Shown piece after piece: positions 35,370-44,101 of a stretch of DNA of 64,000 nt. A model generated the notes under the pieces. The model was not told the origin of the DNA, did not search any database, and was given only the letters and a program-made list of their open reading frames with translations. Location: positions 434,001 to 498,000 of the forward strand of contig NZ_FNBH01000003.1 of NCBI RefSeq assembly GCF_900102265.1. The letters run 5' to 3'. The stretch is from Epilithonimonas hungarica. GTDB taxonomy: Bacteria > Bacteroidota > Bacteroidia > Flavobacteriales > Weeksellaceae. The translations under genes and the position numbers were made by a program. How positions within the stretch are numbered: the first letter of the stretch is position 1; the number at the start of each line of letters is the position of its first letter.

Positions 35370-35465
35370 ATATTTTGAACAGACAAAAGACTAAAAATAA
35401 GGGAATCCACTAATAAAAGGTTTTGTAAGATTGAGGGTTAAAGTTTAACGTGCAATTTTTTTTTA

Positions 35466-35473
35466 TATATTTG
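35466..35473 (+). promoter_or_regulatory. -7 promoter element of the CPBP gene
   Basis: TATATTTG matches TAnnTTTG and lies 113 bases before the ATG at 35587. The implied leader is long and holds a hairpin (AGCCTTAC with GTGAGGCT near 35535-35558). Confidence 0.45.
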
Positions 35474-35586
35474 GTGTTTGCTGCTTAACCAGAAAGTTCT
35501 TACTCCTTAAGTCTGCAATTTCGCAAAGCCTTACTTTTAGTGGTGAGGCTGCCAAAAAAACACTCAAATTCCAAAACCTAGACAAA

Positions 35587-36217
35587 ATGAGCCAATTAGT
35601 AAATGAAATTATTTCGACAAGTATTCAAGTTGCAGTTTTTACTTTGATACCTTTTATATTCTTTCTTTTCAGAAAAAGCAAAAAAACTACATTTCTAAAC
35701 TATATTGGGCTTTATAAACCAACATCCAAGTCTATAGCTTACGCACTCATAACATCGATTTTATTTCTTTTGAGTGGATTGGTATTAATTTTTTATTGAT
35801 GAAAGTATAAAGCAAGCCGTTTTGTCGCCACCAAGTGTGACTGGAATTTTACGAAAAATGGGGGTAGATGGAATTTCGATAATCATTCTTCTAATAGTAG
35901 CCATATTCAAAACATCATTTGCTGAAGAAATTTTATTTAGAGGATTTATTGCGAAACAATTAATAAACAAAATTGGTTTTAATGCAGGAAACCTTATACA
36001 AGCTATAATATTTGGGTTTATTCACTTACTTTTATTTTGGGCATTAACTAAAACAACAATCATTTTTCTTTTATTAAGTTTCCTGTTTTCTTTTATTGCT
36101 GGGTGGACTATTGGGTATATAAAAGAAAAATATGCTAATGGAAGTATAATACCTGGCTGGATTGCTCACGCAACAGGAAATATTCTTTCTTATTTTATTA
36201 TTGCATTCATTATTTAA
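35587..36217 (+). pseudogene. Frameshifted CPBP-family intramembrane protease
   Basis: Two frames make one protein. The first (35587-35799) has membrane segments ending LLSGLVLIFY; the second (from about 35792 to 36217) continues ESIKQAVLSPPSVTG and carries the CPBP motifs FAEEILFRGF (EExxxR), GFIHLLLFW and WIAHATGN. They are joined by removing one T from the run at 35789-35794. The full product would be about 209 residues. It is either a true frameshift, phase variation in a homopolymer, or a sequencing error. Confidence 0.8.
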
Positions 36218-36417
36218 ATTAAAACAAAGTATCAAAAAAGAAGTACTACCGCTAACATTGGTTTTTCAAAAAAGCAGGTTAAAGTACAAACTTCATTTTT
36301 TTTCATATACCAAATTCGGAGCTGCTGTTTATATCTATATTGTGGAAAGGATATTTAAATTGTTCGGTTTCAACAGAAAAATACCCTGAAGTGACTTTAA
36401 TTAAAAGGTAAAATAAG

Positions 36418-36425
36418 TAAATTTG
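36418..36425 (+). promoter_or_regulatory. -7 promoter element of the TetR gene
   Basis: TAAATTTG matches TAnnTTTG, 16 bases before the GTG start at 36442. Confidence 0.5.
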
Positions 36426-36440
36426 TATCAAAAATACAAA
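36422..36440. promoter_or_regulatory. Inverted repeat over the TetR promoter, likely autorepression site
   Basis: TTTGTAT (36422-36428) and ATACAAA (36434-36440) are perfect inverted repeats around a 5-base centre. They overlap the -7 element and end one base before the GTG start, so a bound dimer would block transcription or translation start of the TetR gene. Confidence 0.5.
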
Positions 36441-36441
36441 A

Positions 36442-36993
36442 GTGACGAAAAAAGAGAGCTTGGTATATGCTGCAATGGAATTATTTGCTGAGAATGGATT
36501 TGAAAAAACTTCAACTGCAAATATTGCCAAACGGGCTCAGGTGTCCGAAGCACTTATATTTAAACATTTTACCAATAAAGACGGTTTGTTGGATGCGGTT
36601 TTAAAACAAGGTTATGCCGATGTTTTAAAATCAAATAAGAATATGTTAGAGTCAAAAGATCCGCTTTCTTTCGTACATCGGGTAATTGAGCTGCCCTATG
36701 TGCTTTATCTCAAGCACCCCTTATTTTGGAAAATGCAGGCACAGTTGCAGACACATCCCAAAGCCAATCATGCACAGGAACATTTTGTAAAACCTGTAAA
36801 ATCGATATTAGCCAATTCACTACGGAATTTGGGATACAGTAACCCGGATAAAGAATCCGAACTGATATTAACCGTTGTGGACAGCGTCTGGAAAAAACTG
36901 GCAGTAGATGATAATTTCAATATCGGAGCCAAAGATTTGATTAAATATATTCAGGATAAATATACCATAGAGATAAAGCAGGAAAATAAATAA
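36442..36993 (+). CDS. TetR-family transcription repressor
   Basis: A 183-residue TetR protein. The N-terminal helix-turn-helix is ELFAENGFEKTSTANIAKRAQVSEALIFKHF (about residues 14-44); the rest is the all-helical ligand domain. The start codon is GTG, and an in-frame ATG 24 residues later would remove half of the DNA-binding domain. It lies 2.7 kb after the catabolic operon and may repress it through the palindrome at 20487 (inference). Confidence 0.85.
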   Translation: MTKKESLVYAAMELFAENGFEKTSTANIAKRAQVSEALIFKHFTNKDGLLDAVLKQGYADVLKSNKNMLESKDPLSFVHRVIELPYVLYLKHPLFWKMQAQLQTHPKANHAQEHFVKPVKSILANSLRNLGYSNPDKESELILTVVDSVWKKLAVDDNFNIGAKDLIKYIQDKYTIEIKQENK

Positions 36994-37105
36994 CTTTTTA
37001 GCTCGTTTATGGTTTCTACATAATTAATGTAAAAAGATTAATTATTTATACAAAAGAAATTTAAATAAAAAAATATATCTTTAAAGTTGGTATAAAGTTA
37101 TCTGT

Positions 37106-37993
37106 ATGTCAAGGCTTAAATCAATAAAATCTGTTCCTAATTATCTCGAAGGTAAGATAATTAGCGAGCCTGTACATGATTATATCAGGATAAAAACATT
37201 TGAGGAAATAGAAAGTTTTCAGGTTGCACACATTCCTCATTTTCATGAACTGCTTTATCAGTTTTGTTATATCACTGAAGGAAGTTATACTATCGAAATT
37301 GAATCAAATAAATACCTTCTTGCCAAGAATACCATCCTGTTACTCAAACCGGGAGTGATACATGCTTCTTTTGAACACTCCAAAGATCTGCAAGGTTACA
37401 TCATTCATTTTAGCCACGATTTTTTTTCATTGTATGCAAGTGTTAATAATTTTTTTAAAGATTTCATGATGAAGGATTATTCGGTTTTCTTTCTGACTGA
37501 ACAGCTTATGGATGAAGATGCACAGTTTTTCAGAATGATTTTTAAAGAAATGACCAATGATTATAAGAGTCCTGAATATATGAAAAATGAGCTGTTGAAA
37601 TCTTTTCTGAACATATTATTGCTAAAAATGTATGAATCATATGAAATTGTTCAGCATTCCCAGTCAAATTCAGCGGCTACTTTATTTATGAAATTTTTAA
37701 ATCTTCTTGACATCCATATAAGAAAATGGAATAAAGTCAGTCAGTATGCGAAAGTGCTTAATATATCTACCGATTACCTGAATAAAATAGCAAAACAGGA
37801 AGGAAACAGGAAAGCGGGAGAAATAATAAGGGATAAACTTGTTTTGGAAGCACAAAGAGAACTGATTTATACAGACAAAAATATATCGGAAATAGCATAC
37901 CAGTTTAATTTTACCGATACATCTCATTTCTGGAAAGTATTCAAAAAAAATGCTGGATTATCTCCCAAAGAATACAGAGAGAAGTTTAAGTGA
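37106..37993 (+). CDS. AraC-family transcription regulator
   Basis: A 295-residue regulator. The N-terminal half has a cupin-like domain with FHELLYQFCYITEGSYTIEIE; the C-terminal AraC domain has WNKVSQYAKVLNISTDYLNK and ISEIAYQFNFTDTSHFWK, ending KNAGLSPKEYREKFK. It follows the TetR gene by 112 bases. It is a candidate for the activator that binds the direct repeats at 20420 (inference). Confidence 0.85.
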   Translation: MSRLKSIKSVPNYLEGKIISEPVHDYIRIKTFEEIESFQVAHIPHFHELLYQFCYITEGSYTIEIESNKYLLAKNTILLLKPGVIHASFEHSKDLQGYIIHFSHDFFSLYASVNNFFKDFMMKDYSVFFLTEQLMDEDAQFFRMIFKEMTNDYKSPEYMKNELLKSFLNILLLKMYESYEIVQHSQSNSAATLFMKFLNLLDIHIRKWNKVSQYAKVLNISTDYLNKIAKQEGNRKAGEIIRDKLVLEAQRELIYTDKNISEIAYQFNFTDTSHFWKVFKKNAGLSPKEYREKFK

Positions 37994-38010
37994 ATTAATA
38001 TAAATTGCAA

Positions 38011-38436
38011 ATGGAATTCCCCAAAGACAATAATGTAGTTATACTCTGTGCTCAAGGAATGGACTTTGAAGGACAAGGGAAACCTGAAGAAGCAAGCACA
38101 CTTTTTCTCCAAGCTTGGAGCGAAGCAACAAATGACTTTGAAAAATTTACTTCGGCCCATTATGTAGCTCGTCATCAAAAAAGTGTTAATGACAAATTAA
38201 AATGGGACGAAACAGCTTTAGAGTTGGCTTTAAGAATAAATAACGACACTGTTAAAGGGGCTTTATCTTCATTATATTTAAATATTGCCAAATGCTATGA
38301 AGATTTAAATGACTATGAAAACGCAAAAACGAACTATGAATTAGCACTTTCATTTACAAACTTATTGCCCGACAACGGATATGGCAATATGGTAAAAAGT
38401 GGAATAATGAAGGGCATAGAAAAAGTGACAAAATGA
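38011..38436 (+). CDS. Tetratricopeptide-repeat-like protein
   Basis: A 141-residue all-helical protein. Two TPR-like helix pairs are visible: CAQGMDFEGQGKPEEASTLF near residues 12-32 and LYLNIAKCYEDLNDYENAK near 90-110, with the classic A/G and Y positions. TPR units mediate protein binding. The start is taken at ATG 38011, not the TTG two codons upstream. It has a 17-base gap to the AraC gene and is likely cotranscribed. Confidence 0.72.
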   Translation: MEFPKDNNVVILCAQGMDFEGQGKPEEASTLFLQAWSEATNDFEKFTSAHYVARHQKSVNDKLKWDETALELALRINNDTVKGALSSLYLNIAKCYEDLNDYENAKTNYELALSFTNLLPDNGYGNMVKSGIMKGIEKVTK

Positions 38437-38636
38437 AATTTACTATACAAGCATACGGAAAAAAAGATAATAACAAACATAACATGTATTGGCAAAATGG
38501 CGGGCGGAAGCACTAAAGTTAATCTTTCTTTAAAAGCAAAAGCCAACTTTTTTTGAAAGCGAATAAGTCGCTACTATTATTAAATATACTCATAATTTTA
38601 TTAGGCTTTCCATTGCAAAATTAGCAAAAACTATTC
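38437..38636. other. Gene-free stretch before the right direct repeat
   Basis: No ORF; it holds a GGCGGGCGG patch near 38499 and short A/T runs. Nothing recognisable was found. Confidence 0.4.
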
Positions 38637-38675
38637 TTCATTACCTCGCTATCTTACCCGTTCCTATATTCCAGA
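38637..38675 (+). repeat. 39-bp direct repeat, right copy
   Basis: It is the partner of 20111-20149. Its last 22 bases are the stop and final codons of the AraC gene at 38654 on the minus strand. Confidence 0.85.
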
Positions 38676-39541
38676 GGTGTCAGCAATACACGTTTTTTAA
38701 AATAGTTGGAGAAGAACGAAGCATTGGCAAAATGTAGCTCATCTGCAATATTGCCTATTTGCATATCTGTACTTTTTAATAATGCTTTAGCTGACAGCAC
38801 CACCATATCATCAATCCATGCAGAAACAGTTTTGCCACTTACCTCTTTTACCACACGAGACAGATGCTTGGGCGTTAAAAACAATTTGTCTGCATAAAAC
38901 TGAACACTCCTTTCCGTCCTGTGATGCTCATAAAGCAAACGCAAAAAGCTCTCAAAAAGCTGATAGCTCCGGGACATTCTACCTTTCTCGCCTGAACTGT
39001 TATATTCCAAATAAAGGCGTATCAATTCATAAACGAGTGCGTACACCAAATTCTTAATTGCCTCAGTTTGGTACAGTGTATTATTCTTTTCGCAAAGTCT
39101 GGCAATAGAGGTGTGAAGACGTAATAATTCCCAAAAATCGTCTCGTTTTAGTTGCAGGCAGGCATTACGGTCTATGACCTTGAAAATATCATTGATGGAA
39201 TTAACTAATTTCATCTCCGATATAAAATCAATCGGAAAAAACAGCACCTTAATGGAGAGGTCTTTACTTTCCTCCAGAAACTGCACCACATAATTGGGAA
39301 GCAGCACCGTTACCGAATGTTCCGACACAAAATATTCCTGGACATTTACCCTTAACCGCACACTTCCTTTCAGGCAAAAGGCAAATGCTACGCCTTCACT
39401 TACGTGGGGGTGCATAAAATCCAATGAGTAATTCTGAATAGCAGCTGTCTTTTTGGATATGGCAATAGCACTGACGCCGGTTATGAAATCAGGCTGTTGA
39501 GAAAAGCTCTCAATGGATAGTATGTTAGAGGGTTCATTCAC
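38654..39541 (-). CDS. AraC-family transcription regulator
   Basis: A 295-residue regulator paralogous to that at 8958: same length of sensor domain, shared RTERSV, FYADKLFLTPKHLSRVVKE, ALLKSTDM and ANASFFSNYFKKR blocks. The C-terminal AraC domain spans about residues 190-295. It is divergent from the flavoprotein gene at 39756 and probably controls it. Its 3' end is the site of the 39-base direct repeat, as expected if an element integrated or recombined there. Confidence 0.87.
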   Translation of the reverse strand: MNEPSNILSIESFSQQPDFITGVSAIAISKKTAAIQNYSLDFMHPHVSEGVAFAFCLKGSVRLRVNVQEYFVSEHSVTVLLPNYVVQFLEESKDLSIKVLFFPIDFISEMKLVNSINDIFKVIDRNACLQLKRDDFWELLRLHTSIARLCEKNNTLYQTEAIKNLVYALVYELIRLYLEYNSSGEKGRMSRSYQLFESFLRLLYEHHRTERSVQFYADKLFLTPKHLSRVVKEVSGKTVSAWIDDMVVLSAKALLKSTDMQIGNIADELHFANASFFSNYFKKRVLLTPLEYRNG

Positions 39542-39586
39542 AATTACGGTTTCTCAGTTATAGGATATGATATATTTTTCGCTTTC

Positions 39587-39594
39587 CAAAGATA
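39587..39594 (-). promoter_or_regulatory. -7 promoter element of the AraC gene
   Basis: On the minus strand TATCTTTG matches TAnnTTTG, 46 bases before the ATG at 39541. Confidence 0.45.
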
Positions 39595-39661
39595 GTAATA
39601 AATAAGAGATATTGAACATTTATTGCGTTGTTTTGGTAATCCATTAACGACAACAGCTTTC

Positions 39662-39669
39662 TAACTTTG
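39662..39669 (+). promoter_or_regulatory. -7 promoter element of the flavoprotein operon
   Basis: TAACTTTG matches TAnnTTTG. A perfect 12-base palindrome GTGTTGCAACAC follows at 39688-39699, near +20 of the transcript, and may bind a regulator. Confidence 0.5.
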
Positions 39670-39755
39670 CTAAGTTGTAAACCAGTTGTGTTGCAACACT
39701 ATTCTACGCAGATTAAGAATAGTAATTAAAAAAATCACGAAAAGATGCCATATAA

Positions 39756-41075
39756 ATGGAAACAAAATTTGATGCATTAGTTATAGGTGCTGGCACTGGC
39801 GGAATGTGTGCCGCTGCAAGATTAGCTCACAAAGGATATAAGACCCTGCTTGTGGAAACCCACGACCGTGTTGGTGGAAGGGCTTCCACCCGAGAAGTGG
39901 ACGGATTTCTATTGAATACTGGGGCATTGGTCATTGAGATAGGCGGAGCCGTGGAACAGACATTGAACGATGTGGGCGTAAAACTGAACTTATTTGTTCC
40001 TAAACCGGCAACGGAACTTTTGATAGGTAATAAACATTTGAATGCGGACGGTGGGTTTGTTGGATGGATTCGCAATCAGGCACCAAACATTTTAAATTTT
40101 ATCACAAAGATACTTCCGCCTTTCAAACCTAAAAAGGGAGAATCTACCGCAGAGTGGTTAAGGAAATTCACTAAAAGCAAATTCATCCACGGAGCTGTAT
40201 CCAATGTTATCGGTGCCATGTTTGCAGCCAGCAGTGAAGATTTACCTGCTGATGTTTTTCTGCATTATTTCACCAAAGGTTCTGCATTCAAGAAAATAGG
40301 GCTTGCGCCTGGCGGAACTGTTGAGGTATGGAAGTCACTGCTACCCGTTATCGAAAAAAATGGAGAAGTTTGGCTAAGCTCTTCGGTAAAAAAACTGACG
40401 TTTAATGAACATGGCTTGGTAAATGGTGCAGAAATAGAACGCAATGGAAAAATAGTAACCATCTCAACCAATGTGGTGGTCAGCAATGCAGGTCCCTGGG
40501 CTACCGTACAAATGGCTGGGGAAGAACATTTTCCGAAAGGTCATTATCAAAAGATTGAGAGAGAAAACAGGCCTGCTGCCATTATTACCATTCATTTCGC
40601 AAGCCAAAAGCCATTGGCTAAATTCGAGGGGTTGGCACTTGCGGCCAAAACACACAGAATGGTTTACGCAGGCAATTTCAGCCAGCCGGAGCAGAAAAGA
40701 TGCCCCCCAGGCTGGTATTTATATTGTGCCGCATCCGTACCCAAACCCGCCATTGGCGAGTTTGATTTGGAAGAAGAAAAACGCTTGCTGATTCAGGACA
40801 TCAAAGATTATTTTCCCGGTTTTGAAGAGCACGGAAAAATTCTGGCAATTGATGTAACTGCCCACGAATGGCCTGCACAAAGGGCTGTTACCGGCTTTGA
40901 TCAGCCGATGCAAACGCCCGTTAAAAACCTTTGGGACGTGGGCGATGGTGCAAAACCCTGGGGCGAAGCAGGCACGGTAGCCTGTGCCAAAGGTGCCAAA
41001 ATTATAGTTGATGAAATTTCGGAAAGATTTCCGGTTAAGACAGCTATTCCCATGCCTGTTCCCGGCAAACATTGA
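39756..41075 (+). CDS. Phytoene desaturase-like FAD/NAD-dependent oxidoreductase
   Basis: A 439-residue flavoprotein of the amine oxidase/phytoene desaturase family. The FAD motif GAGTGGMCAAARLAHKGY is near residues 9-26, followed by TLLVETHDRVGGRAS. The C-terminal FAD motif is GDGAKPWGEAGT near residue 398. The usual carotenoid genes crtB, crtY and crtZ are not nearby, so the substrate may be another lipid or polyene. It heads a plus-strand trio with a membrane protein and an AAA ATPase. Confidence 0.85.
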   Translation: METKFDALVIGAGTGGMCAAARLAHKGYKTLLVETHDRVGGRASTREVDGFLLNTGALVIEIGGAVEQTLNDVGVKLNLFVPKPATELLIGNKHLNADGGFVGWIRNQAPNILNFITKILPPFKPKKGESTAEWLRKFTKSKFIHGAVSNVIGAMFAASSEDLPADVFLHYFTKGSAFKKIGLAPGGTVEVWKSLLPVIEKNGEVWLSSSVKKLTFNEHGLVNGAEIERNGKIVTISTNVVVSNAGPWATVQMAGEEHFPKGHYQKIERENRPAAIITIHFASQKPLAKFEGLALAAKTHRMVYAGNFSQPEQKRCPPGWYLYCAASVPKPAIGEFDLEEEKRLLIQDIKDYFPGFEEHGKILAIDVTAHEWPAQRAVTGFDQPMQTPVKNLWDVGDGAKPWGEAGTVACAKGAKIIVDEISERFPVKTAIPMPVPGKH

Positions 41076-41112
41076 TAATATCTAATAGCATATACAAATA
41101 AAATAAATAATT

Positions 41113-41859
41113 ATGGACGATAAATTTTATAGAAAGCTGCAATTGTGGGCAGCTTGGTGTGGGATTCTGTATTGTGTCATTTACGGGGGAACGGTTATTA
41201 TCTATCCACATAATGTACCACCGCCTGACCCTACTTTTACAGCACAGGAACTAGTTGATAATTTCTATTTGAAATACCAATCCCAAATCCTTTTGGGACA
41301 GTCATTATCCGTGGCAACAGGCATCTTATTCCTGCCTTGGGCTGTACAAATGACACTGTTGATGTGGAAAAGAGAACCTATACCCTTGCTGGCACTGATT
41401 CAGCTTGGTGGCGGTATTCTTACTACCTGGGTTTCTATGCAACCGCCTGTAATGTGGGCTTGGTGTGCTGAAAATGCAGGTATTGTAAGTCCGGAGCTAA
41501 TTAAAATGAATCATTTCCAAGGGTGGTATTTTTTCAATATGACCTATTGGGCAACGACGATAGAATACATTGCCATATTTATATTTGTGATGAAAGACAA
41601 GCAAAAACCGGCTATCATGCCTAAATGGTGCGCTTGGTTGGCATTGCTTACAGGGTTGGCTTTCATTCCTGAAACAATGTTGCCATATCATAAAACAGGC
41701 ATTTTTGCTATCAACGGTTACTGGAACTTCCACACTGCGTTTCTGATGTTTTTCATATTTACCGGCGCATCGAGCATTTATATGATTAAGAATATCAAGA
41801 AAGTAAAAATTGCGGCGGCTCCGGGAATTGGACAGGCCATCGGACGTAGCCAGTTTTAA
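41113..41859 (+). CDS. Multi-pass membrane protein of unknown function
   Basis: A 248-residue integral membrane protein with about six hydrophobic segments (near residues 15-32, 55-78, 90-108, 138-158, 170-188, 205-228) and many Trp and aromatic residues at the interfaces. There is no signal peptide beyond the first segment. It lies 37 bases after the flavoprotein gene, which suggests a joint job on a membrane substrate. No family was recognised. Confidence 0.7.
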   Translation: MDDKFYRKLQLWAAWCGILYCVIYGGTVIIYPHNVPPPDPTFTAQELVDNFYLKYQSQILLGQSLSVATGILFLPWAVQMTLLMWKREPIPLLALIQLGGGILTTWVSMQPPVMWAWCAENAGIVSPELIKMNHFQGWYFFNMTYWATTIEYIAIFIFVMKDKQKPAIMPKWCAWLALLTGLAFIPETMLPYHKTGIFAINGYWNFHTAFLMFFIFTGASSIYMIKNIKKVKIAAAPGIGQAIGRSQF

Positions 41860-41882
41860 CATCAATATAATTACAGAACGGA

Positions 41883-44015
41883 ATGGGGGATAACAGCTCA
41901 TTGACCTTTACTATCCATTCCACTTTATCATCGGGTGGAATGGATAATGAGGTTTTGTTGAATCCAATAGATTTGGCTGCCTATGGATGGAATAAAAGTG
42001 ACAGCATTATCATAACAGCAGAAGCAAAAGCGGCAGCCCGCCTTACTGCGAACAGCAGTATCCCGCAGGGGAATGTTTCACTTGGACAATTGCTTTTGGA
42101 AAGCATAGGAGCTTCTGTTGCCGATAAAATAACGATCGACAGCGTTTCCGTACAATCTGCGGAGCGTATTGTATTTGCAGTGATTGGAGGAGAAACCAAC
42201 CATCAGGAAAGCCATAGCAGTACTTTTTCACGGCTTTTTGGTAATGGAGAAAATAATATTCCCCGCATGGTTTCTACGCCGGATTTGAAAACTGTCAGTA
42301 ACCGCACGTTCATTAACGGTAACCAGATAGAATACGGTGGTTTTAGGTTAAGGGTCATTGAAACAGCACCGGAGGGTGCAGTTACGGTAAATTCCAAAAC
42401 GGCTATTACCGTCATCAACCCGCAGGATAAAAAAACATCTTATCACGATATAGGCGGGCTTTCCACCGAAATTGCCCGCATTAGGGAAATGGTGGAGCTA
42501 CCTTTGCTTCACCCTGAAATTTTTTCACGCCTTGGTGTAGATGCTCCCCGAGGCTTGTTACTTTACGGACCACCCGGCTCCGGCAAAACTTTGATTGCAC
42601 GAGCTATTGCACAACAAACGAATGCACAGTTCCTGAACATCAACGGACCTGAAATCATCCAGAAACATTACGGAGAATCGGAAGAGATGTTGCGTAAAGT
42701 TTTTGAAGAAGCAGCAAAATATCCTGCCTCTATTTTGTTCATTGATGAAATAGATGCGCTTGCCCCCAACAGGGAAACGGTACTCGGAGAACTCGAAAAG
42801 CGTGTGGTTGGTCAGCTTTTGGCGTTGATGGATGGTGTGACCTCACGCGGACGAATGTTTGTAATGGGGGCAACGAATTTACCCAATAATGTTGACCCTG
42901 CTTTACGCAGGCCGGGAAGGCTCGACCGTGAAATCCCGATTAATCCGCCCACCAAGGCAGGACGTTTGGAAATCCTCAAAATACACACTCGTTTTATGCC
43001 CTTGGCAGCAGATGCTAATTTGGAAAGAGTTGCCGCAGTTACCCACGGTTTTCTCGGTGCTGATTTAGCGGCACTTTGCCGTGAAGCAGGTATGGCCTGT
43101 GCCCGTGAAGCAGGAACGGGCATACAACAGAAACCGTTGTTTGTGCATTTTAATCATTTTCTAACGGCACTTTCCGATTTTCGTTTGTCCACAATGCGGG
43201 AGCTTTCTACCGAAATCACAGAAACCCGGTGGGAAGACATCGGCGGTCTTGAAGAACAAAAGCAGCAACTAAAAGAGGCATTGGATTGGCCATTGATTTA
43301 CGGTTCCCGCTTTGAATATGCAAATGCCTATGCGCCCAAAGGAATTTTACTGACAGGCGAATCCGGAACCGGAAAAACATTATTGGCACAAGCCGTTGGT
43401 TCTACAACGGAAGTGAATTTTATTGTGGCGAGAGGTCCAGAATTATTATCCAAATGGGTGGGCGAATCCGAAAGAGGTATTCGTGAAGTTTTCCGCAGAG
43501 CGAGACAATCAGCACCATCCATTATTTTTTTTGATGAAATTGATGCAATTACGCCCAAGCGTGGCAACAGCACAGGAGATGGTCAAATCGGGGATAGAAT
43601 GGTCGGGCAGTTTCTGTTAGAACTCGATGCGCTTGACCGCAATTCAGGTGTAGTGGTATTGGCCGCGACCAACCGTCCCGATATTCTCGATTCTGCATTG
43701 CTAAGACCAGGACGGTTTGACCTTATTGTCAACCTGCCTAAGCCAGATCGAGAAACGAGGTTATCTGTTCTCAAAGTTCATTCCCTCCAAAGCCCGCTTA
43801 ACGATGATGTGGATTTAGTTAAACTGGCTGAAGAAACTGATGGATTGAATGGTGCTGAACTTGCAGCTTTATGCCAACAAGCAAAAATGCTTGCCATCAG
43901 GTCCTCGGTTGAAAAACAACCTGGAGAATCTTTTACGCCGTTTACCATTGGAGCTGGGCATTTTGAGAGTGCATTAGCAATCATCCGCAGAAGCCAGACA
44001 ATAGATAAAAAATAA
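41883..44015 (+). CDS. Cdc48/p97-like double AAA+ ATPase
   Basis: A 710-residue protein with the architecture of Cdc48/VAT: an N-terminal double-psi-barrel-like substrate domain (about 1-180), D1 with Walker A GPPGSGKT near residue 230, Walker B LFIDEIDA near 282 and Arg finger in RRPGRLDRE, then D2 with GESGTGKT near 490, FFDEIDAI near 546 and LRPGRFDL. It should unfold or extract proteins using ATP. Cdc48-type proteins are sparse in bacteria. It starts 23 bases after the membrane protein gene. Confidence 0.9.
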   Translation: MGDNSSLTFTIHSTLSSGGMDNEVLLNPIDLAAYGWNKSDSIIITAEAKAAARLTANSSIPQGNVSLGQLLLESIGASVADKITIDSVSVQSAERIVFAVIGGETNHQESHSSTFSRLFGNGENNIPRMVSTPDLKTVSNRTFINGNQIEYGGFRLRVIETAPEGAVTVNSKTAITVINPQDKKTSYHDIGGLSTEIARIREMVELPLLHPEIFSRLGVDAPRGLLLYGPPGSGKTLIARAIAQQTNAQFLNINGPEIIQKHYGESEEMLRKVFEEAAKYPASILFIDEIDALAPNRETVLGELEKRVVGQLLALMDGVTSRGRMFVMGATNLPNNVDPALRRPGRLDREIPINPPTKAGRLEILKIHTRFMPLAADANLERVAAVTHGFLGADLAALCREAGMACAREAGTGIQQKPLFVHFNHFLTALSDFRLSTMRELSTEITETRWEDIGGLEEQKQQLKEALDWPLIYGSRFEYANAYAPKGILLTGESGTGKTLLAQAVGSTTEVNFIVARGPELLSKWVGESERGIREVFRRARQSAPSIIFFDEIDAITPKRGNSTGDGQIGDRMVGQFLLELDALDRNSGVVVLAATNRPDILDSALLRPGRFDLIVNLPKPDRETRLSVLKVHSLQSPLNDDVDLVKLAEETDGLNGAELAALCQQAKMLAIRSSVEKQPGESFTPFTIGAGHFESALAIIRRSQTIDKK

Positions 44016-44101
44016 AACAGTATTCTCAATACCTATAATAATTTTCAATATCCTAAATAATCAAAGGATATATTCAATCCTTTTCCGATTAAAAATACTG
44101 A

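Noticed and set aside
20111-38675. Calling the 18.5-kb segment an integrative element with attL/attR
   Set aside because: No integrase, recombinase or tRNA target was seen; reported only as a direct-repeat-flanked segment.
39756-41075. Carotenoid biosynthesis cluster
   Set aside because: Only a phytoene-desaturase-like protein is present; no phytoene synthase, cyclase or hydroxylase genes are nearby.
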